In this document: in pieces, positions 1 to 6,307 of the stretch
How the letters are laid out: each line of letters opens with the position of its first letter
How positions within the stretch are numbered: the first letter of the stretch is position 1
DNA from: Sutterella sp. UBA4713
Lineage (GTDB): Bacteria; Pseudomonadota; Gammaproteobacteria; Burkholderiales; Burkholderiaceae_F
Direction: 5' to 3'
Assembly: GCA_002404465.1 (NCBI GenBank)
Contig: DHJT01000082.1
Coordinates: 45,980 to 58,666 of the forward strand
DNA: 12,687 nt
Notes under the pieces: generated by a model
What the model saw: only the letters and a program-made list of their open reading frames with translations
What the model was told of the DNA's origin: nothing
The model's database searches: none
Program-made: the position numbers and the translations under genes

Positions 1-1184
1 AAACCGCCCGCCTCTTTCCCACTATCAAAAGGAACGGATATGAGCAGAACGCGACCTGCCGCGTCAGTGAGTTTGAAGTAGAACTTACCGTCCTCTCCGC
101 GGTATTGTTTGACGGAGGCAGTCGCCATCTTCTTGGCCGATGACCTCTCTTTTGTCTGCCCGTCAAGGCAGTGAAACTGGCGCAACCCCACTGCCTCGCG
201 CAACTTTTCAAGAAACGGTGTTGCCACGCATCGCGCCTTTTTCGCTCCTGCCTGAAGAATACCTTCGAGCTCCTGCGGATGCGACATAAAAAACGCATAT
301 TTTTCACGCATCGGACCAATCTCTTTTTCAATTTGCAAGACAAGACGTTTTTTTGCTTCTCCCCAACCGAGTCCGTCACGCAACTGTTCACGGAACAAAG
401 CCTTTTCCTCGCTCGTAGCAAACGCATCGTAAATTTGCGTCAGTGATGTGCTATCGGGATCTTTCGGCTCGCCCGGCAAGCGACTGTCGGTCACAACGCG
501 GCTGATAGCTTCCTCGAGTGCCGCACGTCCGCCCTCAAAAAGGGGAATCACATTGTTGTAACTTTTACTCATCTTGCGGCCGTCCAATCCGGGCAAAATG
601 GAAACATTCTCGTCGATTTGCTCATAAGGCAACACAAAGAAATCTTTTCCATGCCCGTACAAGTTATTAAAGCGCGTCGCGATATCACGTGCCATTTCCA
701 GATGTTGAATCTGATCGCGGCCGACAGGGACAAGATTGGCATTGAACATGAGGATGTCGGCCGCCATTAGGACCGGATAGCAAAAAAGTCCCATCGAAAC
801 GCCGGCATCAGGGTCCACCTGTGCCGTTTGATTGGCCTCGACGCAAGCTTTGTAAGCATGCGCGCGGTTCATTAAACCCTTGGCGCAAACACAATTTAAA
901 AACCAGTTCAAAACCGGAATTTCCGGAATGTCGCTTTGTCGATAAAAGGTACAATGATTCGGATCAAGTCCCGCAGCAAGCCAGCTTGCCGCTATTTGCA
1001 TACGGCTTCTTTCAATGCGATCAGCGTCCTGGCATTTAATCAGGGCATGCAAATCCGCCATAAAAAAGAAACTTTCCACATCCGGCTTTCGAGAGGCCTG
1101 AATACAGGGGCGAATCGCTCCACAGTAATTTCCCAAATGCAACGTCCCCGTTGTGTTAATGCCGGTAAGAACCCGTACGGTCAT
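1..1184 (-). CDS. trpS: Tryptophan--tRNA ligase (TrpS), 3' end outside the window
   Basis: Charges tRNA-Trp with tryptophan in the cytoplasm using ATP; class I aminoacyl-tRNA synthetase. About 394 codons are visible and the frame is still open at base 1, so the C-terminus is missing. The class I signatures are clear: HLGN at residues 16-19 and KMSKS at 204-208, with the TrpS-typical GRDQIQHLE at 155-163. The ATG at 1184 is chosen because GGAG lies 8 bases upstream (1196-1193) and the protein begins directly with the Rossmann strand. The catalytic and anticodon-binding core, by comparison with the roughly 334-residue E. coli enzyme, should end near residue 333. Here a linker follows, then from about residue 358 a stretch (KQYRGEDGKFYFKLTDAAG) resembling a small DUF1508/YegP-like beta domain. 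I recall a similar tail in other Burkholderiales TrpS proteins but cannot verify that here. It is divergent from the dsbL-like gene, with a 114-base gap. Identity is very secure; the tail's function is unknown. Confidence 0.96.
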   Translation of the reverse strand, partial: MTVRVLTGINTTGTLHLGNYCGAIRPCIQASRKPDVESFFFMADLHALIKCQDADRIERSRMQIAASWLAAGLDPNHCTFYRQSDIPEIPVLNWFLNCVCAKGLMNRAHAYKACVEANQTAQVDPDAGVSMGLFCYPVLMAADILMFNANLVPVGRDQIQHLEMARDIATRFNNLYGHGKDFFVLPYEQIDENVSILPGLDGRKMSKSYNNVIPLFEGGRAALEEAISRVVTDSRLPGEPKDPDSTSLTQIYDAFATSEEKALFREQLRDGLGWGEAKKRLVLQIEKEIGPMREKYAFFMSHPQELEGILQAGAKKARCVATPFLEKLREAVGLRQFHCLDGQTKERSSAKKMATASVKQYRGEDGKFYFKLTDAAGRVLLISVPFDSGKEAGG

Positions 1185-1220
1185 CGTTCTTTCTCCTTGC
1201 AACAAAACAAACAACGGCCA

Positions 1221-1230
1221 CACTCTAGCA
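1221..1230 (-). promoter_or_regulatory. Possible trpS extended -10 promoter element
   Basis: On the minus strand the bases read TGCTAGAGTG, an extended -10 type element (TG-N-TAGAGT, four of six matches to TATAAT) 38 bases before the trpS start. No convincing -35 box precedes it. A very similar TGCTAGCAT lies in front of the HIT gene, which mildly supports both. Inference from pattern only. Confidence 0.3.
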
Positions 1231-1244
1231 AATTTACTTTTCCG

Positions 1245-1265
1245 AGCGGAAGAAACCGCTATGAT
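1245..1265 (+). promoter_or_regulatory. Candidate dsbL promoter -10 with adjacent inverted repeat
   Basis: TATGAT at 1260-1265 matches the sigma-70 -10 consensus at five of six positions and lies 33 bases before the dsbL ATG. The -35 region is poor. A short inverted repeat, AGCGG (1245-1249) and CCGCT (1256-1260) with a 6-base spacer, abuts the -10 box in the -35/-10 spacer. It could be an operator half-site pair or chance. Only the sequence pattern supports it. Confidence 0.35.
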
Positions 1266-1298
1266 TGCGTGATCTGAACGAATCTGGAAAGACGTTTT

Positions 1299-1946
1299 AT
1301 GATTTCTCGGCGCACACTCGGTTTAGCTGCTTTAGCCGGCCTATCCTTCCCTCTTTGGGCCAAAGAAGCAGTCTACATTCCTTTGAAAAGCCCATTGGCG
1401 AATGCGAAAAAAACGCTGATGAAAGTTTTCTCGTACGACTGCCCGTTTTGCTATCGATACGACAAAAGCATTGATCCCTGGCTTTGCGAGCAAATTCTTC
1501 CGGAAATCGGATTGCGTTTCGTTCCGGTTTTTCTTGAAAGCCGTGCCAAATACGGTCCAACAGCCGCCCTATTTTTGGCTTTATGTCAGCGCGAAGACGA
1601 AAAACTCGGCCGAAGTCTCTTGAGCAAAACAAGCCTTTTTTCTCAGGCTAAAGATGCTCTTTATTTTGCCTATCTGAAACAAAAAGAACGTTGGCCGAGC
1701 GGAGAAGATGACTTCCTGAAAACCTTAACGGAGGCAACGGGATTGACAAGGGATTTTTTCTTTGCCAGAAAAAACGATTCCGACGTGCTTTCCTTGCGCG
1801 ATGCCTGGCGTCCGGCCAAGGACATCGCCGCCATTGAAGGCATTCCGGCCTACGTAGTCAACGGTAGCTTCCTGGTTCGTAACACGGCCGTTCGCTCCAA
1901 AACTGACTTCGGAAATATCATTCGGGAACTGTCAACCCTTTCCTAA
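1299..1946 (+). CDS. dsbL: DsbL-like thiol:disulfide oxidoreductase (DsbA family), periplasmic
   Basis: A 215-residue DsbA-superfamily protein expected to donate disulfides to periplasmic clients. The thioredoxin-fold active site is C48-P-F-C51 in the context KVFSYDCPFCYRYDK, followed by the cis-proline loop G181-I-P183. The preceding NAKKTL stretch and the later AYVVNG resemble the E. coli DsbL branch more than classical DsbA, as I remember those sequences. Two extra cysteines (C63, C96) are visible. The N-terminus is MISRRTLGLAALAGL, then a likely cleavage site near WA-KE (21/22). It contains SRRTLG, which resembles a twin-arginine motif. GGAAAGA lies 6 bases before the ATG and fixes the start. 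The dsbI-like membrane partner starts 10 bases after the stop, so the two form an operon for oxidation and re-oxidation. The substrate is unknown: the usual DsbL client, arylsulfate sulfotransferase, is not in the window. The assignment to DsbL rather than general DsbA is likely but needs a tree. Confidence 0.85.
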   Translation: MISRRTLGLAALAGLSFPLWAKEAVYIPLKSPLANAKKTLMKVFSYDCPFCYRYDKSIDPWLCEQILPEIGLRFVPVFLESRAKYGPTAALFLALCQREDEKLGRSLLSKTSLFSQAKDALYFAYLKQKERWPSGEDDFLKTLTEATGLTRDFFFARKNDSDVLSLRDAWRPAKDIAAIEGIPAYVVNGSFLVRNTAVRSKTDFGNIIRELSTLS

Positions 1947-1956
1947 AGGATGTTTG

Positions 1957-2592
1957 ATGCTTTCCTTACTTCGCACACTTGCCTTAAAACGGACTTCTTG
2001 GCTTCTGATTGCGAGTTGCGCCGTTTTTTTGGTTGTCTTCGCACATGCCGTCTTTCAGAAGTGGCTTTTCATGGAGCCCTGCGAACAGTGCGTTTACATC
2101 CGTTTTGCCTTCGTCCTTGTTGCACTCGGAACCCTAATTGTTGCTGTCAATCCGAAGAGTTTTTGGTTGGCCGGGCCGGGCATTGTGACGACTTTGTGCG
2201 GATCTTTTTACGGGCTGACTTGTTCCCTGCAGCTCTCGCGCATTCATGCGGCCATGCACAATTCCGATGCCGAAGCTTTGTTTGGCCTGACGGGGTGCTC
2301 AACAACCACGCACTATCCCTTGGATTTGCCGCTTGACGTCTGGTTTCCGGACTGGTTTGCCGCCTCAGGCGAATGCGGCATCGATGTGCCGGTTGTGCCT
2401 CCGGGAACCGTTCTTTCGAACTTCCAATCTTTTTGGATTGAGTTGTATAACGAAGCCGGCGGCTGGTACCTGATTCCGACAGAACACTGGCTGAATATGG
2501 CTCAGTGCTGCGCCATCTTTTCCGTTCTCTTTGCGCTTGTGACAGCGGCTTTCGGAGTCGGGCTTGTTTTAAGTACCCTAAATCGCGCTTAA
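1957..2592 (+). CDS. dsbI: DsbI-like inner-membrane disulfide oxidase (DsbB family)
   Basis: A 211-residue polytopic membrane protein that should re-oxidise the DsbL-like protein and pass electrons to quinone. Hydrophobic segments lie near residues 14-34, 46-64, 72-90 and 180-206. The first periplasmic loop has the motif PCEQCVYIRF with C42 and C45. The long second loop carries the partner pair C114 (GLTGCST) and C140 (GECG). The loop with the AMHNSDAEALFGLTGCST and WFPDWF stretches closely matches my memory of uropathogenic E. coli DsbI, and its length distinguishes it from short DsbB. The ATG at 1957 is preferred over the in-frame TTG at 1954 because AGGA (1947-1950) then sits 6 bases upstream. 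It is co-transcribed with the DsbL-like gene. Its stop codon overlaps that of the convergent MFS gene. DsbI identity is strong; the quinone step is family knowledge. Confidence 0.88.
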   Translation: MLSLLRTLALKRTSWLLIASCAVFLVVFAHAVFQKWLFMEPCEQCVYIRFAFVLVALGTLIVAVNPKSFWLAGPGIVTTLCGSFYGLTCSLQLSRIHAAMHNSDAEALFGLTGCSTTTHYPLDLPLDVWFPDWFAASGECGIDVPVVPPGTVLSNFQSFWIELYNEAGGWYLIPTEHWLNMAQCCAIFSVLFALVTAAFGVGLVLSTLNRA

Positions 2593-3815
2593 GCCGGCAA
2601 ACACGCCTCGCGAAAATGCAGTGAAATCATCCAAAAGACTTGAGCCAGCACGGCACACACCCCCATGGCCAGGGCGTACTTCCAGGCCTGCCCGATGCAA
2701 AGCGGCGCAAGCACTGCTGAACTTAAAGCGAATCCGAGCGTTTGGAATCCTTGCTGAATCGATGCGGCCAATCCTCGGCACTGAACGTGATAATCCAAAT
2801 TCATTGTCATGACAACGGGCCTTATGAGGTTGGCAACAAAACTAAAGACAAATCCGGTCAAGAGTGTTCCGACATATCCCGGTTTGACCTCATACAAATA
2901 AACGGTCATGACCAACTCAAAAAAAATCAGAATCGCTCCGGATCCGAGAACCAACTTGCGCGCACCGATACGTTGTACAAGGCCGGGGGTTAAAAACGAA
3001 CCGGCGACGGATGCGACAACAAGCGGAACGGAAAGCCATGCAAATCCGTCAACGCCGAAACCCATGATGTTGACTACAAAATCCGCTCCTCCTGCAACAA
3101 CCAAAATCATGCCCATGAAACTAAGACCGTTTGAAACGATACCGGCCGTATAAGCCGGATTTTTCAAACACGTTCCGTAGCTTAAAAGTAGCGGACAAAG
3201 GTCAAAGCGCAAGCGTTTGTCCCTCGGTAGCGTCTCCTGCAAAACAAAAACCGTAATGACCCATATGCTGAGCGAATACGCCGCAAGAAACCAAAACGTC
3301 GCCTGCCAACCCGTACAAACGACAAGCCATCCGCCGACAATCGGCGCAACGGCCGGAGCAACGCTAAAGAGCATCCCGATAATGCTCATAGCACGGGTCG
3401 CCGGCAATCCGCTCCACCTGTCACGTACCATCGCTTGTGTGATGACCTGCCCGGTACTCGCGCCCAGTCCTTGTACAAATCGCCACGCATTCATCTCTGC
3501 CAATGAATCCGAATACAGTGCTCCGACAGAGGAAACGGCGAAAAGCACCATGCCGGCAGCTAAAACGCCCTTGCGACCGAATGTGTCGGAAAGGCTTCCG
3601 GAAAGAAGCGATCCGATAGCAAGTGCCACCAAATACACCGTCAGCATCTGCTGCGTGTCCGTAAGAGCAATTCCGTAGGTCTGCGCAATCGCATGAAACG
3701 CGGGGACAATACCGTTAGTGGCAAAGGGCCCGAGCGAGCAGGTAAAGCCCAAGACAGCAACATGAGCCAACGTCGGCTCAAAGGACCGATCCGAAACGGA
3801 CTTTAATAGAGCCAT
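2589..3815 (-). CDS. Bcr/CflA-type MFS multidrug efflux transporter
   Basis: A 408-residue protein with about 12 hydrophobic segments, the normal size for the 12-TM drug:H+ antiporters of the Bcr/CflA group. MFS motif A is present in the loop between TM2 and TM3 as G73-SLSD-TFGRK82. A motif B-like RFVQGLG covers 112-118, and a motif C-like APAVAPIVGG covers 153-162, in the position typical of export-type carriers. The D/TDTQQMLTVYLVALAIGSL stretch near 52-70 is also typical of Bcr. The substrate cannot be told from sequence. The ATG at 3815 has AGGA about 11 bases upstream, a somewhat long spacing. The gene starts 47 bases after the tatC stop on the same strand with no convincing terminator between, so read-through from the tat genes is plausible. 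It converges on dsbI and shares the bases TTAA with it. A CflA-like chloramphenicol or sulfonamide exporter would be a guess. Confidence 0.88.
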   Translation of the reverse strand: MALLKSVSDRSFEPTLAHVAVLGFTCSLGPFATNGIVPAFHAIAQTYGIALTDTQQMLTVYLVALAIGSLLSGSLSDTFGRKGVLAAGMVLFAVSSVGALYSDSLAEMNAWRFVQGLGASTGQVITQAMVRDRWSGLPATRAMSIIGMLFSVAPAVAPIVGGWLVVCTGWQATFWFLAAYSLSIWVITVFVLQETLPRDKRLRFDLCPLLLSYGTCLKNPAYTAGIVSNGLSFMGMILVVAGGADFVVNIMGFGVDGFAWLSVPLVVASVAGSFLTPGLVQRIGARKLVLGSGAILIFFELVMTVYLYEVKPGYVGTLLTGFVFSFVANLIRPVVMTMNLDYHVQCRGLAASIQQGFQTLGFALSSAVLAPLCIGQAWKYALAMGVCAVLAQVFWMISLHFREACLPA

Positions 3816-3862
3816 GACTACGCTATTCCTAAAAAAACGGCCGTGTCTAAAGTAGAGGAGAT

Positions 3863-4645
3863 CTATCGGTCGTCCGTATTTCCAACGTCTTCCGACGTCT
3901 CTTTACGACCGAAAATCTTTACAAGCACAATACCGACTTCGTACAAAACAACAAGCGGGAGCGCTAACAACAATTGTGAGAGAACATCAGGAGGCGTAAA
4001 GACAGCCGCCACAACAAAGGCACCCACAATGACATACGGACGAATCTTTTGCAGGCGCTCGGCCGAGGCCATGCCGACCCGATTTAAAACAACAACAAAA
4101 ATCGGAACTTCAAACGTCAGACCGAATGCAAAAAACATCGTAATGACAAAACTGAAATAGCTGTCGATATCGGGAGCAAAATTCACCGAATCCGGAGAAA
4201 AACCGGCGATGAACTGGAAGACCATCCGAAAAACAACAAAATAACAATAAGCCATTCCGACGGCAAACATCAAAACACTCGAGACAATAACCGGAAGCGC
4301 TAAGCGCTTTTCCCGCTTGTAAAGCGCCGGAGCAATGTAAGCCCAGAACTGATAGAGTACATAAGGTAACGCAACGACAAACGCGCAAAAAAGCGTAACC
4401 TTCAATGGAACCATGAAAGGTGCAATAACACCCGTCGAAAGAAGCTTAGCTCCGTCCGGTAACGCCACCATCAGCGGCTTTGAGAGCCAGTCGAAGATCT
4501 CCTTCATAAACGGGGACATCGCGACAAAGACGATCAGAACGCTTAGAGCCGCCTTCACCGTACGCTCTCGCAATTCAATTAAATGCGCCATGAGCGGTTG
4601 GTCATTGGCCGGATCATCGAGTTTGTCTTCTTCTATCTTTGCCAT
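3863..4645 (-). CDS. tatC: Sec-independent protein translocase subunit TatC
   Basis: The multispanning subunit of the twin-arginine translocase; with TatB it binds the RR signal peptide of folded substrates at the inner membrane. The 260-residue product is normal in length with six hydrophobic segments. Family signatures are present: HLIELR at 21-26 in the cytoplasmic N-terminus, YQFWAYIAPALYKREKR at 98-114 with E112 matching the essential glutamate (E103) of the E. coli protein, and a later FGLTFEVPI motif. The ATG at 4645 is preferred to the in-frame GTG at 4675, because the latter would overlap tatB by 20 bases and add a non-conserved leader. The ATG lies 10 bases after the tatB stop. A GGTGA, whose TGA is the tatB stop itself, is the best ribosome-binding candidate, suggesting translational coupling. 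The C-terminal tail is short and acidic (TSEDVGNTDDR). Identity is secure. Confidence 0.97.
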   Translation of the reverse strand: MAKIEEDKLDDPANDQPLMAHLIELRERTVKAALSVLIVFVAMSPFMKEIFDWLSKPLMVALPDGAKLLSTGVIAPFMVPLKVTLFCAFVVALPYVLYQFWAYIAPALYKREKRLALPVIVSSVLMFAVGMAYCYFVVFRMVFQFIAGFSPDSVNFAPDIDSYFSFVITMFFAFGLTFEVPIFVVVLNRVGMASAERLQKIRPYVIVGAFVVAAVFTPPDVLSQLLLALPLVVLYEVGIVLVKIFGRKETSEDVGNTDDR

Positions 4646-4655
4646 TGACGTTCTC

Positions 4656-5225
4656 TCACCGATAAATACGAACACTATTCGTACGTGAACGCACGGCGTA
4701 GCGCCGGTTGCGACGCACCGTCAACGAAGCCGAAGTTTCACCGATATCCCGCTTTAAACGTTCGACCTGTTCGGCAAGTTCCCGTACATCAGGATCTTCT
4801 TTGTAACGTCGAGAAAAAGAAGGCGTTTGCACCGGATGAACAACGGAGAAATCATCAGAGCGCCCCGATAAGGCAGAGATTTTCGTATCTGCGCGACTTT
4901 CCGTCAGGGATCGGCTTTTATCCTGATTCCCAAGAAGATCTAAATCTTCTCGCAAAGAATCGACCTCTCCTTGAATCGATTGCATCTGACCGCGCACGCT
5001 GTGTGTGACTTCCTCGGCAATAGTGCGTGCCTGCGACTGGAGAGACTTAAGCTCCGCCATTTCCGATTCCAACGCAATGTCTTCTTTAAGTTGGTCAATC
5101 ACACGGCGCGCTTTGGAAAAATACTTCCCGACTACGCGAGCAACAACGGGCAAACGCTCGGGGCCGAGAACCACGAGCGCCACAACACCGATAAGGATGA
5201 TTTCGGAAAAACCTAAATCAAACAT
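4656..5225 (-). CDS. tatB: Sec-independent protein translocase subunit TatB
   Basis: A single-span Tat subunit that forms the substrate receptor with TatC. The 189-residue protein begins MFDLGFSEIILIGVVALVVLG, the TatB transmembrane helix (about 2-20), followed by the G-P hinge at 21-22 and ERLP, then a long amphipathic and charged helical region (about 25-105). The rest is polar and probably disordered, with a second helical patch (about 143-163) and an arginine-rich end. The length is slightly above the 171 residues of E. coli TatB. The start is fixed by the conserved MFDxGFSE beginning, although no good Shine-Dalgarno sequence precedes it. A small hairpin and an overlapping three-codon out-of-frame ATG frame lie there instead. 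It follows tatA by 46 bases. Identity is secure. Confidence 0.95.
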   Translation of the reverse strand: MFDLGFSEIILIGVVALVVLGPERLPVVARVVGKYFSKARRVIDQLKEDIALESEMAELKSLQSQARTIAEEVTHSVRGQMQSIQGEVDSLREDLDLLGNQDKSRSLTESRADTKISALSGRSDDFSVVHPVQTPSFSRRYKEDPDVRELAEQVERLKRDIGETSASLTVRRNRRYAVRSRTNSVRIYR

Positions 5226-5233
5226 ACATAAAG

Positions 5234-5248
5234 AACGGCAAACCCGTT
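5234..5248 (-). repeat. Short hairpin in the tatA-tatB gap
   Basis: AACGG and CCGTT arms (5 base pairs) flank the loop GTTTG on the mRNA strand. The hairpin ends 8 bases before the tatB ATG, where a ribosome-binding site would be expected. It is too weak and too poor in following uridines to be a clear terminator. A role in lowering TatB relative to TatA is possible but is only inference. Confidence 0.4.
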
Positions 5249-5271
5249 AAACCGGAGGAGTCATCCGCCGA

Positions 5272-5856
5272 TTAAAGTGCCTCTGAGGCAGCTTTCTTCG
5301 TCACCTTCTTGACGACTTTCTTAGCGGCCGGTTTTTTCACGGCTGCTTTTTTTGTCCCCGTCTTTTTCTCCGAAACTTTCTTTTCTACCCCGACTTTCTT
5401 TGTCGCGGATTTTCTGGTCGTTGCCGTCGTCTTCGACGAACTTTTCGTGCCCGTTGTTTTGCGAACCGGCTTTTTCGCAGGAGTCGCCGTCTTCGCTTCA
5501 GCAACAGACACTGTCTTCGGCTGTTCTGCACCCGCGGGAGCAACAGCTTGAGCAACGGCAACCGGAGTCGGCGTATTCGGAATCGCTGCCGGTTCGGAGG
5601 AAGGCTCGGCAGATTCCGTCACTGGCGTCGGAAGCGTTGCCTGCGCAGACACACCGGTGACGGCCTTTTCAGGGTCTACTGTCTGGGATTCCTTTTTTCC
5701 CTCAGTCGTCTCTTTTTCACCTTCTTTAATTCCTTCGCGGAAACCCTTGACTGCATTACCTAAATCGCGTCCTGCGTTTTTGAGTTTCCCGGTACCGAAA
5801 ATCAACACAACAACAAGGACAACAATCAGCCAATGCCAAATGGACATAGATCCCAT
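5272..5856 (-). CDS. tatA: Sec-independent protein translocase subunit TatA with long lysine-rich tail
   Basis: The pore-forming or membrane-weakening subunit of the Tat system. The first 45 residues are classical: short periplasmic end MGSMSIWHW, transmembrane helix about 7-20, the F20-G21 hinge, and an amphipathic helix (TGKLKNAGRDLGNAVKGF, 22-39). The protein is 194 residues, whereas TatA is usually 60-90. After an acidic and Pro/Ala/Thr-rich linker (about 45-121) comes a tail of 73 residues (122-194) with 23 lysines. Its KK pairs are spaced every 4-6 residues (153, 159, 164, 169, 174, 179, 183, 187), resembling histone H1-like or AlgP-type tails. A strong AAAGGAG lies 6 bases before the ATG. 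The frame is continuous, with no sign of a frameshift fusion visible in this sequence. It is preceded by the HIT gene (23-base gap) and followed by tatB and tatC. Family identity is secure; the tail's role is unknown. Confidence 0.94.
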   Translation of the reverse strand: MGSMSIWHWLIVVLVVVLIFGTGKLKNAGRDLGNAVKGFREGIKEGEKETTEGKKESQTVDPEKAVTGVSAQATLPTPVTESAEPSSEPAAIPNTPTPVAVAQAVAPAGAEQPKTVSVAEAKTATPAKKPVRKTTGTKSSSKTTATTRKSATKKVGVEKKVSEKKTGTKKAAVKKPAAKKVVKKVTKKAASEAL

Positions 5857-5879
5857 AACGTGCTCCTTTGCTTAAATGA

Positions 5880-6221
5880 TTAGGCAACTTGACGCCACGG
5901 ATGGGGACCGCCCAAAACGTGGATATGCAAGTGGGCGACGGCCTGCCCGCCGTTCTTTCCCGTATTAATAATGGTTCTGAATCCGTCCGTGCATCCGTTT
6001 TCTTTCGCCAATTTCGGAACCAAGGCCATCAATCTTCCGAGCAATTCTGTGTCTTCAGCCGTAACGTCGGCTAAAGAAACAATGTGTTTTTTCGGAATAA
6101 TCAGAAAGTGGATCGGTGCCGCCGGATTGATATCGTGGAATGCAAGAAACTCCGAGTCCTCATAGATTTTTTTGCAGGGAATTTCTCCCCGGATAATTTT
6201 GCAGAAAATACAGTCTTCCAT
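5880..6221 (-). CDS. HIT-family purine nucleotide phosphoramidase-like hydrolase (Hint type)
   Basis: A 113-residue cytoplasmic protein with the histidine-triad signature H97-L-H99-I-H101-V-L, in which the middle histidine is the usual nucleophile for nucleotidyl-phosphoramidate hydrolysis. The start CIFCKIIRGEIP is typical of the Hint branch (C4 and C7). The motif GGQAVAHLHIHVLGG and the final W-R/Q residues also fit Hint. The ATG at 6221 has GGAGG 5 bases upstream; the in-frame GTG one codon earlier would be too close to it. In many betaproteobacteria a HIT gene sits between hisIE and tatABC. Here the link to tatA is kept (23 bases) but no his genes appear upstream in the window. The physiological substrate is unknown for most bacterial members. 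Confidence 0.93.
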   Translation of the reverse strand: MEDCIFCKIIRGEIPCKKIYEDSEFLAFHDINPAAPIHFLIIPKKHIVSLADVTAEDTELLGRLMALVPKLAKENGCTDGFRTIINTGKNGGQAVAHLHIHVLGGPHPWRQVA

Positions 6222-6285
6222 CACGCCCTCCGTCGCGTTGCGAGCCGATGAATTTTTCGCTCACAACCTCTTTTAGTCAGCCGCT

Positions 6286-6294
6286 ATGCTAGCA
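6286..6294 (-). promoter_or_regulatory. Possible extended -10 promoter for HIT-tatABC
   Basis: The minus strand reads TGCTAGCAT (TG-N-TAGCAT), about 65 bases before the HIT start, within the 86-base gap after the DUF554 stop. It shares the 9-mer ATTTGCTAG with the element before trpS. No good -35 box is visible. It would drive HIT-tatA-tatB-tatC and perhaps the MFS gene. Pattern evidence only. Confidence 0.3.
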
Positions 6295-6307
6295 AATATT
6301 GTCTTCG

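Noticed and set aside
1297..1632. A 111-codon minus-strand frame opposite dsbL
   Set aside because: Lies within the well-supported DsbL-like gene; no motif and no context.
3217..3678. A 153-codon plus-strand frame opposite the MFS gene
   Set aside because: Antisense to the MFS transporter, with low-complexity composition and no recognisable motif.
3826..3844. GGCCG followed by seven Ts after tatC as a terminator
   Set aside because: The palindrome ACGGCCGT leaves no loop, so a stable hairpin cannot form. The T run lies next to the AGGA of the MFS gene.
4646..4675. Starting tatC at the GTG at 4675
   Set aside because: The GTG lies inside tatB, and the additional ten residues are not family-like. 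The ATG at 4645 is 10 bases after the tatB stop.
5309..5551. Plus-strand frame rich in Phe, Ala and Val opposite the TatA tail
   Set aside because: It looks like a membrane protein only because it is the complement of lysine-rich codons (AAA/AAG read as TTT/CTT).
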